Assembly (NCBI GenBank): GCA_945898095.1
Contig: CAMDHE010000007.1
Span: 1 to 64,000 of the forward strand
DNA: 64,000 bases
Direction of reading: 5' to 3'
Origin: Roseateles toxinivorans
Lineage (GTDB): Bacteria > Pseudomonadota > Gammaproteobacteria > Burkholderiales > Burkholderiaceae_C
Shown here: piece by piece, positions 37,611 through 47,346 of the stretch
How positions within the stretch are numbered: the stretch's first letter is position 1
Layout of the letters: each line of letters starts with the position of its first letter
Translations under genes and position numbers: made by a program
Notes under the pieces: generated by a model
Told to the model about the DNA's origin: nothing
Database searches by the model: none
What the model saw: the letters and a program-made list of their open reading frames with translations, nothing else

Positions 37611-39895
37611 GGCGCTGAGCGCTTTTTCGCCTGGGCGCGCAGGATTGCTATTGTCGGCCAGGCCAGCAGCAAGGCGCCGATGGCGCCGACCAGCAGCAGC
37701 AAAGCGAAATTTTCCGACAAGGTCAGGCGCGTCTGGGTGAACCAGTCCAGGTCGCCGACATGGTAGGTCGGCTTGGAGCTCAGCATCTCGACCTGCTGGC
37801 CGCGCAGCACCGCCAGGCTGCCGGAAATTTTCGACGTCAGCAGATCATCGCCGAGCAGCGCGCCGATGCCGGCCTGCAGCCGATCGGGGTCAGCACCCCA
37901 GAGCAGCACCACCGATCGGCCGCTGCGCAGCGGTGACTCGAATCCGGCCGCGTAGGCGCTCATGCCCTTGCTGCTGAATTCGTTGGCCGGTGCAGCTTTA
38001 AGCGATTCAGGCAGGAACCCGGTCAGCCAGGCAAGCGCCTGGTCGAACATGCCGGCCAGACCTGCACGCTGGCCATCGTCGAGTCCTGCTGGCATAGCGC
38101 CGGCCCAGGACTTCAGCAAGGGCTGGTTGTCGCCCGAAGCGATCAGCAGCAGGTCCTTGGATGCAACGCTGTCGACCTGTGCGCTGCGTACCACCTCGAT
38201 GCCGGTACCGGGATAGCCGGTCGATTCGCCGAGGCGGCCGAGCAGGTCCAGATAGGCCGAGAGTTCCTGAACCTTCGGTTGATCCGGTAGCACGACTGCA
38301 GTCTGCGACAGATCAGCCAGACGGGTGAAAGGAAAGCCGATGCGACCGAATGCGGCCAGATCAGGCATGGCCAGAAAATGGCTATAACCCGAGATGTCGA
38401 TGGTCGAATCAGGGTCGATGGCGCCGCGTACGTTGTCGATGATGACGTCGCGGCATTCGCCTTGCTTGATGTAGTCGTATTGGTAGCGCAGGTCGATCTG
38501 CGACCGCGGCTGCAGCATCGCCAGCGGAATTTTTGCCATTGCCTGCATCGGCAGCGTTTCATCGGATTGCAGTTTTGCCAGCATCGGACCGGTGCCGAGT
38601 TTTTCGATCGGCAGCAGAGGCACTGACTTCACGAATTTGCCATTGACGTCGACCGTCAGCGATGAATTGGCCGAGGTCGGTTGTGGCGTGTAGCGGTATT
38701 TCAGATTCAGCGGTACGCCTTTGTCCTGCCAGCTGAACAGGTCAGGGGGCAGGCGCAGCTTGATGGCGATCGCGCCCGGGTCGTAGCCGGTGACATCAAG
38801 CGCTTGGGAACTGCTCAATTCACCCAGCTTGACCGGCCGGTCGGCGCGCAGCCAGTTCGGCGCGTCGTAGGGCCGGCGCGGACGCAGTTCGGGGACCTCG
38901 GTGATCGAAGCCAGCGGCCCAGTCAAGGCTTTCGATTCATTGGCCAGCGCCCTGGCTGCCAGTTTCAGGTCCTGGCTATCGCGCCCCATCACCAGCAGCA
39001 GCTTGCCATTCGGATCATTCGGATTGGCAAGCACCGCCAGAGCCGGGCCCGATGCGGTGGGCATTTTCATCCCGCTGATGGCTGCCTGCCCGTTGAGGAA
39101 GACGATCGCATTGCCTTTGGCTGGAATCAAGTCGATTGCCGCCGGGAAATGCAGGATCCTGCCGTTGGCACGGGCGCCGAACCAGGAGACCAAGGTGCCT
39201 GCGGCTTCCAGCATGCTGTTGTCAGGTTGGCCCTGAAACACCACCGGCAAACGCAAGTTACGGCCGTCTCTGGCATCGAAAAATGGTTCGGGCAATCCGG
39301 CAAGTTCGTTCGGCAAGGGGTTGGCGTCACTGCTCAGCTCGAGCTCGCTCTGGTTGCTGATATTGGCCCACAAGCTGCTGTGTTGGGGATCTTCGCAACC
39401 GGTCGTGTAATGCCCGATCAATTGCAGGGTCAGCTGGTTGTATTCGGTCACCAGATGCGGCGGCAAGTTGACGACCTGGGTCACCTGTGCGCCGGCCGCA
39501 TCCTTGGGCAAGGTCAGGCTGGCGGCGACTTCGCCGTTGATCAATACATTTATTTTTGACAGCTCGCTGAGCAACTCGGGTGAATAGGCATAGCTGAGCT
39601 TGAGCGTCGCTTTGCTGATCACCTCATCGGCCCGGACATTGAACGGGATCGAATAACGGCCATCGACACCGCGCAGATTGAAGGGATGCTTGACGCCGAG
39701 CTGCTTGAAGCTCAGGCGGTAAGGGAGGCCGTCGGCCGCAGCCGTGGTGGCAGGGCTGTCGGGCTTGCTGGCAGGTTGGGCGCCCAGGGTGGCGCAACAG
39801 CTCAGCATGGCTACCGCCATCAGCCGCACAAGTTTGCTGGCGGCCGGATGCGCAGGGGTCGGAAATCTTGACATCGATGACATCGCTTGGTTCAT
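37607..39895 (-). CDS. bcsB: Cellulose synthase periplasmic subunit BcsB
   Basis: 'LSFKQLGVKHPFNLRGVDGRYSIPFNVRADEVISKATLKLSYAYSPELL', C-terminal TM; between bcsA and bcsZ. Confidence 0.94.
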   Translation of the reverse strand: MNQAMSSMSRFPTPAHPAASKLVRLMAVAMLSCCATLGAQPASKPDSPATTAAADGLPYRLSFKQLGVKHPFNLRGVDGRYSIPFNVRADEVISKATLKLSYAYSPELLSELSKINVLINGEVAASLTLPKDAAGAQVTQVVNLPPHLVTEYNQLTLQLIGHYTTGCEDPQHSSLWANISNQSELELSSDANPLPNELAGLPEPFFDARDGRNLRLPVVFQGQPDNSMLEAAGTLVSWFGARANGRILHFPAAIDLIPAKGNAIVFLNGQAAISGMKMPTASGPALAVLANPNDPNGKLLLVMGRDSQDLKLAARALANESKALTGPLASITEVPELRPRRPYDAPNWLRADRPVKLGELSSSQALDVTGYDPGAIAIKLRLPPDLFSWQDKGVPLNLKYRYTPQPTSANSSLTVDVNGKFVKSVPLLPIEKLGTGPMLAKLQSDETLPMQAMAKIPLAMLQPRSQIDLRYQYDYIKQGECRDVIIDNVRGAIDPDSTIDISGYSHFLAMPDLAAFGRIGFPFTRLADLSQTAVVLPDQPKVQELSAYLDLLGRLGESTGYPGTGIEVVRSAQVDSVASKDLLLIASGDNQPLLKSWAGAMPAGLDDGQRAGLAGMFDQALAWLTGFLPESLKAAPANEFSSKGMSAYAAGFESPLRSGRSVVLLWGADPDRLQAGIGALLGDDLLTSKISGSLAVLRGQQVEMLSSKPTYHVGDLDWFTQTRLTLSENFALLLLVGAIGALLLAWPTIAILRAQAKKRSAP

Positions 39896-39898
39896 GGG

Positions 39899-42067
39899 TT
39901 AATTGGGACGGCTGGCGCCGCGGCGCAACTTGACAGGCATGCCAAAGCCTCTGCCCAGAGACAGGCGCAACAGGTTGGCACTGCCAAAGCTCAAAACATT
40001 GCGCAGCGAGGTCAAGGGCGCGTCGATCGTCGAGCGGCCCCATTCGCCCAGCCAGGCATCGGCGCGGGAGAAGGTGACCTGCGCCAACTCGCGTTGCTGG
40101 GTCACGGTCAAAGCAGCGAACTCGATGCCGACGATCGATCCTTCGCTGACCACGGTGCCGGGCAACACGGTCTCGAAGCTGCTGCTGCTCAGCGCAATAT
40201 TGATCTTCTCGCCCAGCTTGACGCTGGTTTCGGCGGGCAAGGCCAGACTGACGCCATCGGTTGACAGATCGCGGGTTTCGCAGACCAGGGTGCGACCATT
40301 GGGCAGGTGGATCGTCGCCGGCAGCACCGCATTGACCCGCGGCGTGGAACGCATCTGACTGGCTTCGTTGGCAACGAAGACGGCCGCGCTGGTGATGGTG
40401 ATGTTGTAGAGCCCCCAGACCAGGTTGATCACCACGGTCGAAGCGCTGCCATCGCCGGACAGCAGTCGCCAGGCACCCGCGGCTATCCCGGCCAGATTCA
40501 GCAACAGCAGCACCAGATAGGGCGAACCCATGCGCCAGTCGTAATAGTTTTCCTTGACGATCCCGCCCTTGGCCGTGACATTGAATTTGCCGAGCTTGGG
40601 GCTGAGCAGGGCCAACAGCACCGGCCAACTGATGTACCAGGCCAGGACGGTCTCATAGACCTCGTTCCAGAAGCTGTGTCTGAACTGGCCCTGCAGTCTC
40701 GAATTGGTCGCGATACTCAGCAGGATATGCGGCAAGGCAAAGGTCAAGACCATCACCCCCGAAGCCTGGAAGATCTGCGCGCCGAAAAAAAGATAAGCCA
40801 AGGGCGCTGTCAGGAACACCAGACGCGGCAGCCCATAGAAGAAATGCAGCATCGCATTGGCGTAGCAGAGTCTTTGTCCCCAGGTCAGCCCGCGACCCAG
40901 AAACGGGTTGTCGATGCGGAAGATCTGGGCCATGCCGCGCGCCCAGCGGATGCGATGTCCGATATGAGCAGACAGGCTTTCGGTGGCCAGTCCGGCGGCC
41001 TGCGGGATCGCCAGATAAGCCATGTTGTAGCCCTTGCGGCTCATCTTCAGCGAGGTATGTGCGTCTTCGGTGACGGTCTCTACGGCAATACCGCCGACCT
41101 CCATCAAGGCCTTGCGTCGCAACACGGCGCAGGAACCACAGAAGAAGGCCGCATTCCAGAGGTCATTGCCGTCCTGCACCAGGCCATAGAACAATTCGCC
41201 TTCGTTGGGGACGACCCGGAAGGTATTGAGGTTGCGTTCGAACGGATCGGGCGAATAGAAGACATGCGGCGTCTGCAGCATGGCCAGCTTCTTGTCATGC
41301 AGGAAAGCGCCCAGGGTGAGCTGCAAAAACGACCTTGTCGGCACATGGTCGCAATCGAAGATCACCACGAACTCGCCTTGGCTGCGCGCCAACGCGGCGT
41401 TGAGGTTGCCGGCCTTGGCATGGGAATTGTCATTGCGCGTCAGGTAAATCACTCCAGCCGCCTGGCTGAAGACTTTGAACTCTTCGCGGCGTCCGTCGTC
41501 GAGCAGATGGACGCGCAAACGGCCGGTCGGCCAGTCCATAGACTGCGCGGCCAGCACCGTGGCACGGACCACGCTCAGTGGTTCGTTATAGGTCGGAATG
41601 AAGACATCGATCGTCGGCCATGTGTTGATGTCGGCGGGCAAGGGTTGCGGCTTGCGCTTCAAGGGCATGGTGGTCTGCACATAGCCGAGCAGCAGGATGG
41701 TCAAGGCATAGATCTCGGCCAGCACCAAACCCCAGCCGAGGATGCCGTCGAGCAGATGATCGAAGTCGAGCGTATTGCTCAAGCGCCAGAACATATAGCG
41801 CAGCGATGCGGTCACCGACAGCACGACCATCACAATCACCCCGATCTGGCCCGGCACCGAACGCCTGATCCAGAGCGCTGCGATCACCGTGAGGCTGCCG
41901 AAGGCGAATTGCTGATAGACGTCGAGCGGCACCGCAATCACCATTGCGGTCATGACAGCGGCGACCAGCAGCAAGGCTTTGCTCAGCAGCGGATGGGCCT
42001 GCCAGCGAGTTTTGACTTTTGTGCCTGACAGCCATTCAGCAGGCTGGGCGGGTGTTGCGCTTTTCAC
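39899..42067 (-). CDS. bcsA: Cellulose synthase catalytic subunit BcsA with PilZ domain
   Basis: GT2 motifs 'HLLDDGRREEF', 'FDCDHVP', 'TVTEDAHTSLK'; PilZ 'RSTPR' and 'DLSTDG'. GTG start at 42067 overlaps bcsQ stop (GTGA); ORF extends to 42115. Confidence 0.95.
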   Translation of the reverse strand: MKSATPAQPAEWLSGTKVKTRWQAHPLLSKALLLVAAVMTAMVIAVPLDVYQQFAFGSLTVIAALWIRRSVPGQIGVIVMVVLSVTASLRYMFWRLSNTLDFDHLLDGILGWGLVLAEIYALTILLLGYVQTTMPLKRKPQPLPADINTWPTIDVFIPTYNEPLSVVRATVLAAQSMDWPTGRLRVHLLDDGRREEFKVFSQAAGVIYLTRNDNSHAKAGNLNAALARSQGEFVVIFDCDHVPTRSFLQLTLGAFLHDKKLAMLQTPHVFYSPDPFERNLNTFRVVPNEGELFYGLVQDGNDLWNAAFFCGSCAVLRRKALMEVGGIAVETVTEDAHTSLKMSRKGYNMAYLAIPQAAGLATESLSAHIGHRIRWARGMAQIFRIDNPFLGRGLTWGQRLCYANAMLHFFYGLPRLVFLTAPLAYLFFGAQIFQASGVMVLTFALPHILLSIATNSRLQGQFRHSFWNEVYETVLAWYISWPVLLALLSPKLGKFNVTAKGGIVKENYYDWRMGSPYLVLLLLNLAGIAAGAWRLLSGDGSASTVVINLVWGLYNITITSAAVFVANEASQMRSTPRVNAVLPATIHLPNGRTLVCETRDLSTDGVSLALPAETSVKLGEKINIALSSSSFETVLPGTVVSEGSIVGIEFAALTVTQQRELAQVTFSRADAWLGEWGRSTIDAPLTSLRNVLSFGSANLLRLSLGRGFGMPVKLRRGASRPN

Positions 42068-42840
42068 GCGACCGTCCGGTAACTCATTGTCAGACGGGAC
42101 AGCACCTGCTCGCAAATCAGCGCCAGGTCTGCGGCCCCGCGGCTGTGTTTGTCGTAATCGCAGACGAACTGGTTGCAGGCCAAGGCTTCAGGAATGGCCT
42201 GGTCCTGATGCACCAGCCCCATTGCCTTCTTGCCGAACTGCGTGCGCATGACATAGGCGACATCACTATTGAGTTGGCGCGAATGGTCGACCTGGTTGAC
42301 CAGATAGGCATAGTCATTGAAGTCATTGCGATTCAGGCAATAGCGTTGGATCAGACCGATCATCGAGGGCAGGGTGGCGTAAGAAGCCGCATCCGACAGC
42401 ACGACGATCAAGGCCATATTCGCTGCCGTCAAGGCTTGGGTCAGGTAGACCGAGGGCCCGGGTGGGGTGTCGACGATGACCACCGCATCTTCAGGCAGGT
42501 TCAGCATTTCGAGCCTTTGCCGCAGCAGCATTGGCTGCTCCCTGAGCAGATGTTCGAAGGCCTCTCGGTCTTCTTCCTCGACCTGCCCGTAAGGCATCAA
42601 GTCACAACCGAACTCTGTTTGCAGCAAGGCATGGCGCCAATCCATGCCGGTCAAGGCGGCTTCGACGAGTCCATCGTCGTGCGGCAAATCGAGGCCGAAA
42701 TGCAACTGCAGGGCGTTCTGTGGGTCAAGGTCGACGGCCAATGTCGGAACGCCGGCGCGCGAGATGGCCATGCTGAGGTTGGCGCTAAGGGTGGTCTTGC
42801 CGACACCACCTTTGGCCGAAACGATGGCAATGATTTTCAT
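42064..42840 (-). CDS. bcsQ: Cellulose biosynthesis ParA/MinD-like ATPase BcsQ
   Basis: 'MKIIAIVSAKGGVGKTTLSANLSMAI' deviant Walker A; adjacent to bcsA. Confidence 0.93.
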   Translation of the reverse strand: MKIIAIVSAKGGVGKTTLSANLSMAISRAGVPTLAVDLDPQNALQLHFGLDLPHDDGLVEAALTGMDWRHALLQTEFGCDLMPYGQVEEEDREAFEHLLREQPMLLRQRLEMLNLPEDAVVIVDTPPGPSVYLTQALTAANMALIVVLSDAASYATLPSMIGLIQRYCLNRNDFNDYAYLVNQVDHSRQLNSDVAYVMRTQFGKKAMGLVHQDQAIPEALACNQFVCDYDKHSRGAADLALICEQVLSRLTMSYRTVA

Positions 42841-42842
42841 GT

Positions 42843-43319
42843 TCAGGCCGCCTTCTTGAAGAGTGACAGCTTGATGTCGGCCGCCTGGCCGGCTTCAACG
42901 CGCTGGGATGCCTCGATTCGCTTGAAAAGCTGGCCGAGTTCACTGTTTGATTTGGCTGGCTGTTGCATCGATTCCGGCCTTGCTGGCTGGGCCGCAGCGT
43001 TGACCACCGCGGCCAACAATGGCATGGCCGCCTTGACAGGCGCAGGACTGCGAATCGGCATTGGTGCAGCAGGCATGGCGCGGCTGCGCTGCGCTGCGGC
43101 AGGCAAATCGGCCGGCAAATCGACGCTGGTCCATGGGCGCTCGCGGCGCCTACCGCGCCGCGCCGCTGTTGCCACAGGTTCTGCGCTCAGGCCCTGGGCC
43201 AGCAATGGCCAGCGGGCCTGGCATTTGCTGGCCAGTTCGTCGCGAACGATTTCGCGGTAATCACCAAAGTCGTCACCAACGATGGATCTCAGGCTCTGGA
43301 TGTCTTTTGCCATTTTCAT
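42843..43319 (-). CDS. bcsP: Cellulose biosynthesis accessory protein, BcsP/BcsR-like
   Basis: 'SIVGDDFGDYREIVRDELASKCQARWPLLAQG' resembles the BcsR/BcsP RWPLL motif; Ala/Pro-rich remainder; position between bcsD and bcsQ. Confidence 0.7.
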   Translation of the reverse strand: MKMAKDIQSLRSIVGDDFGDYREIVRDELASKCQARWPLLAQGLSAEPVATAARRGRRRERPWTSVDLPADLPAAAQRSRAMPAAPMPIRSPAPVKAAMPLLAAVVNAAAQPARPESMQQPAKSNSELGQLFKRIEASQRVEAGQAADIKLSLFKKAA

Positions 43320-43366
43320 TGGGTAGCTTGTTATGGGTTTGATGGACGGCTTGCTTGCGTCAAGGC

Positions 43367-43837
43367 TTACAGACTGAGCTCGAGTTCGAGCGTGCCGAAT
43401 TCGTCGACCTGGCTGACTTGCCGTACGCACAACTCGTTGCTCGCCCCGAGGCTGGCCAGCCACTGCTGGTAGACGCCGCTGAGGAATGAAGGCACCCAGA
43501 CCTTGGTGTCATCACCCAATGCCGCGGCCAGCAAGTCGCCGTTGCCCGCGCCATGGTGGACGATGCGCAACTTGCCGCCGGCATCGTCGAGGTCGATCCA
43601 GCCCCAATCCATGCTTTGCCAACGGGCCGAAATGGCGATCTGCAGTTCTTCCAGATTGCTGCAGACCGCCAAGGCCGATTGGGTTGCGTAGCGTTGGCCG
43701 ATGCGGTGAGCGAAATCATGGCCATTGCTGTGCCGGCTGGTGCCGGACAGCTCCTGCGCCATCGCCGCGAGTACGCTGCGCCATTGGCGTGAACATTCAC
43801 GCTGAATCTTGTAATCTGTATTTTTGGAAGGGGTCAC
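43367..43837 (-). CDS. bcsD: Cellulose synthase subunit BcsD
   Basis: 'LAAALGDDTKVWVPSFLSGVYQQWLASLGASNELCVRQV' BcsD C-terminal pattern; GTG start at 43837 with AGGAG upstream. Confidence 0.87.
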   Translation of the reverse strand: MTPSKNTDYKIQRECSRQWRSVLAAMAQELSGTSRHSNGHDFAHRIGQRYATQSALAVCSNLEELQIAISARWQSMDWGWIDLDDAGGKLRIVHHGAGNGDLLAAALGDDTKVWVPSFLSGVYQQWLASLGASNELCVRQVSQVDEFGTLELELSL

Positions 43838-44197
43838 GAATCGATACTCCTGTTGGGGTGAAGTGTGGAAAGTCAGCCTTGGCCTGGGGTGGCTCGAACG
43901 ATCTATCAGGCTTCGCCGGCAAGGCGACCTTCGCTGCCTGTTTTCTCGCTTCTCTCGAGGCGGTGTGGCCGAAGATTAATGGGCCTGGCGCTGTTTTGGA
44001 CGGGCCATCGAGATGAGGCCGTGACCTATTGACGTTTTCAGCCGATTGCGAAGAAAAGACGCGGTTGGTCGTTGTTTTCACTCAATGCAAGGGCCTGTAT
44101 TGGATCGATGTCCGAAGCGGGAAAGCGGCGGCTCGCCTGGCAAAAAGCGGGGATTGCTGATCGGGTGGGGGCTGCGCTGTCGCGCAATTCGCCGCTG

Positions 44198-45607
44198 TCA
44201 GCGCAGGATGCGCCCTGGGTTGAAAATATTCTGCGGGTCGAGGGCCCGCTTGATGGTTTGCATCAGGCCGATGGCGACCTTGCTCTTGCGCGCAGCGAGC
44301 TCGTCGACCTTGAGTTGACCGATCCCATGTTCGGCTGAAATGGAGCCGCGGTAGCGGTCAACTGCGTCGTAGACGATGCCGTTGATCACCGCCTCATGCG
44401 CGGCGAGGAAGCCGGCGGGATCGATCCCCTCGGGAGCCTGCACGTTGTAATGCAGATTGCCGTCGCCGAGATGGCCGAAGTCGACCAGACGCACACCCGG
44501 AAACGCTGCCGCCAGAGCGGCATCAGTGCTGGCGACAAATTCCGCGATGCTAGAAACGGGCAGGGCGATGTCATGTTTGATATTCAGGCCTTCAAGACTT
44601 TGGGCCAGCGGAATCGATTCGCGCAGATGCCAGAAATTGCGCGACTGCAGCAGGTTCTGCGCTACGGCGGCGTCGCCGATCAAGCCACGCTCGAGGGCTG
44701 TTTCGAGCAGGCCTTCAAAGACCGTTTTGGCATGGGCTTCGCTCTCGCTGTCAGACAACTCCAGCAGCACGGTCCAGGGACTTGCGGCCAGCGGTTGGGG
44801 TAATTGCGGGAAATGCCGCTGCACCAGTTCGAGCGAGAAACGATTCATCAACTCGAAGCCGGTCAAGCCGGCGCCGGCGCGTTGCTGTGCCAGGCCCAGC
44901 AACTGCACTGCGTCTTCAAGGCTGGCGCAAATCGCCAGGGCGGTGGTGCGTGCCAACGGTTGCGGGTAGAGCTTCAAGGTGGCCGCTGTCATCACGCCCA
45001 GCGTGCCTTCGCTGCCGATGAACAGGTCGCGCAGCGAATAGCCGGTGTTGTCTTTGCGCAGACCTGACAAGCCGTCCCAGATTTCGCCGTCTGCCGTCAC
45101 CACCTCGAGCCCCAGACAAAGCTCGCGCGCATTGCCGTAGCGCAGCACCTGGGTACCACCGGCATTGCTGGCCAGATTGCCGCCGATCGTGCAACTGCCC
45201 TCGGCCGCCAGGCTCAGTGGAAACAGCAACCCTTGAGCCGCGACCGCCTGTTGCAAGGTTTGCAGCACACAGCCCGCTTCGACCGTGACGGTCAGATTGG
45301 CGGCATCGATGGCGCGAATGCGCTGCATGCGGGTCAGGCTCAGCAAGATCTGGCGGCCGCTGTCGTCGGGGGTCGAACCACCGACCAGACCGGTGTTGCC
45401 GCCTTGCGGCACCAGGCTGACGCCATGCCTTGTGCAGAGGCGCACGATCTCGGCCACCTGGCGGGTATCGGCCGGCCTGACCACCGCCAGCGCGCGGCCG
45501 CGATAGCGTTTGCGCCAGTCCTGTTCATAGGCAGCCATGTCGCCGCCAGTCAAGAGACCGGCATCGCCCAGCAGGTCCTGCAGCGATTGCAATAGCGGCG
45601 TGCTCAT
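44198..45607 (-). CDS. FAD-binding oxidoreductase (D-2-hydroxyacid dehydrogenase / GlcD-like)
   Basis: 'LVPQGGNTGLVGGSTPDDSGRQILLSLTRM', 'GGNLASNAGGTQVLRYGNARELCLGLEVV', 'FGHLGDGNLHYNV', 'SAEHGIGQLK'. Confidence 0.93.
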   Translation of the reverse strand: MSTPLLQSLQDLLGDAGLLTGGDMAAYEQDWRKRYRGRALAVVRPADTRQVAEIVRLCTRHGVSLVPQGGNTGLVGGSTPDDSGRQILLSLTRMQRIRAIDAANLTVTVEAGCVLQTLQQAVAAQGLLFPLSLAAEGSCTIGGNLASNAGGTQVLRYGNARELCLGLEVVTADGEIWDGLSGLRKDNTGYSLRDLFIGSEGTLGVMTAATLKLYPQPLARTTALAICASLEDAVQLLGLAQQRAGAGLTGFELMNRFSLELVQRHFPQLPQPLAASPWTVLLELSDSESEAHAKTVFEGLLETALERGLIGDAAVAQNLLQSRNFWHLRESIPLAQSLEGLNIKHDIALPVSSIAEFVASTDAALAAAFPGVRLVDFGHLGDGNLHYNVQAPEGIDPAGFLAAHEAVINGIVYDAVDRYRGSISAEHGIGQLKVDELAARKSKVAIGLMQTIKRALDPQNIFNPGRILR

Positions 45608-46008
45608 CAGTTTGCAGCGGCTCGCGCTGCGGCCAGACGCAATCTGACATGCAAGGCGCAGGCCATGAAAATCAAGCTGCTGAGCATCAACTCCAGGCTT
45701 GCCAGCCAGACTGACAGGCCTTGGTCGCTGGTGGCGCGCACCGCGCCCTCGGCAAAGTACAGCCAGATCATCAGGCTCAGCCAGCGGAAGGTATAGAGCC
45801 GGTAGCGCCACAAGCCCAACATCGGCACCAGCAGCGGCAAGGCCTTGATCGCCAGCCTGCCACTGCCGGTCGGCGCGAGCCACAGTTCCCAAGCCAGACA
45901 AAGCGCGAACAGCAAGACCAAGGACCACAAGGCCAGGTTGCGGGAAAAGGCTTCGCGGCCGCTTGCCTGCGTTCGCAAAGGGGCTGTTTTTTCTTGGTTC
46001 TCGCTCAT
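45607..46008 (-). CDS. DUF2069-like membrane protein
   Basis: 'KALPLLVPMLGLWRYRLYTFRWLSLMIWLYFAEGAVRA'. Confidence 0.8.
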   Translation of the reverse strand: MSENQEKTAPLRTQASGREAFSRNLALWSLVLLFALCLAWELWLAPTGSGRLAIKALPLLVPMLGLWRYRLYTFRWLSLMIWLYFAEGAVRATSDQGLSVWLASLELMLSSLIFMACALHVRLRLAAARAAAN

Positions 46009-46026
46009 GCTGGCATCATAGCCAGC

Positions 46027-47274
46027 ATGAGCAAGTCAACTATCGATGCGCAAGACGCTTTTCCCAAGCCCGAATCGCTGCTTGTCACGCTGCTGCATTG
46101 GCCCTGGCGGCAAACGCTGGTCAGCCTGATCGAACGCTTCAAGGAGCACCGTCTGGGCCAGACCGCTGGCAGCCTGACCTTCACCACGCTGATCTCGCTG
46201 GTGCCGCTGCTGACAGTGACGCTGGCGCTGTTTACAGCCTTTCCGATTTTTTCTTCCTTCCAGATCGCGCTTGAAAAATATTTTCTGAAAAGCCTGATTC
46301 CCGACAACATCGCGCGTCCGGTGCTTGGCGCCTTGACTCAGTTCGCGGCCAAGGCAAACCGTCTGGGCAGCGTCGGCCTGGTGGTGCTTGGCATTACCGC
46401 GCTGGCCTTGATGTTGACGATAGACCGCACCTTGAACTCGATCTGGTGCGTGCAACGCAGTCGCCCGATCGCACAGCGCGTACTGGTGTACTGGTCGGCG
46501 CTGACCCTGGGGCCCTTGTTGCTCGGTGCCAGCCTGGCGCTGACCAGCTATGCGGTTTCTACCGGTCAGGACTTGGTGGGCAGCTTGCCGCAAAGCATCT
46601 CGGCCTTGTTGAATCTGCTCGAGTTGGCCATGATGGCGGCGGGCATGGCCGCGCTGTTTCACTATGTGCCCAACACCGATGTGCGTTGGCGCCATGCCTT
46701 GCTCGGCGGCATCTTTGTCGCCCTGGCATTTACCGCAGCGAAGAGCGGCCTGGCCTGGTATGTCAAGCAGGTGCCGACTTTCTCGACGCTCTACGGCGCT
46801 TTCGCGACCTTGCCGATTTTTCTGGTCTGGCTCTACCTCGGCTGGACCATCGTGCTGATCGGCGCAGTATTGGCGGCGAACGCGCCTAGTCTGGCGCAGG
46901 GTATGAGGCGCCGACCTGCGATGCCGGGCCTGGCCTTCGAGATGGCGATTGATCTGCTACGCCAGCTATGGCTGAGCCATCTGCGCGGCGAAGTCGGGCT
47001 CAGCAGTCTGTCGCTGGCTGCGCGGCTGCGCATCGATCCACTGCAGCTCGAGCCGGTGATTGACGAATTGGTCGACATGGACTGGGTCGGCCGGCTCGAG
47101 GAGGCTGGCGCACAGCGCCTGGTGCTGCTCTGTGCGCCGCAGCAGACTGCTCTTGAACCTTTGCTGGAATCGATGCTAGCCAGTCGCAGCAAGGGCCTGG
47201 AGGGGTTGTGGCTGCGCAGCGATTGGAAGCAGCTGAAACTGGCCGATCTGCTCGATCAACCGGCCCTGGGATAA
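46027..47274 (+). CDS. YihY family inner membrane protein
   Basis: 'HRLGQTAGSLTFTTLISLVPLLTVTLALF', 'PNTDVRWRHALLGGIFVALAF', 'TFSTLYGAFATLPIFLVWLYLGW'. Confidence 0.93.
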   Translation: MSKSTIDAQDAFPKPESLLVTLLHWPWRQTLVSLIERFKEHRLGQTAGSLTFTTLISLVPLLTVTLALFTAFPIFSSFQIALEKYFLKSLIPDNIARPVLGALTQFAAKANRLGSVGLVVLGITALALMLTIDRTLNSIWCVQRSRPIAQRVLVYWSALTLGPLLLGASLALTSYAVSTGQDLVGSLPQSISALLNLLELAMMAAGMAALFHYVPNTDVRWRHALLGGIFVALAFTAAKSGLAWYVKQVPTFSTLYGAFATLPIFLVWLYLGWTIVLIGAVLAANAPSLAQGMRRRPAMPGLAFEMAIDLLRQLWLSHLRGEVGLSSLSLAARLRIDPLQLEPVIDELVDMDWVGRLEEAGAQRLVLLCAPQQTALEPLLESMLASRSKGLEGLWLRSDWKQLKLADLLDQPALG

Positions 47275-47346
47275 AACGAAAATCCTTGTCAGGCTCGGCG
47301 ATCCTGAACTGGGCAGGCTGGCAGATCCCCTTGCTGATAATTGCGC

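Noticed and set aside
43838-44197. c-di-GMP-I riboswitch upstream of bcsD
   Set aside because: Looked for the GEMM-type conserved segments on the minus strand and did not find them; retained only as an uncharacterised leader.
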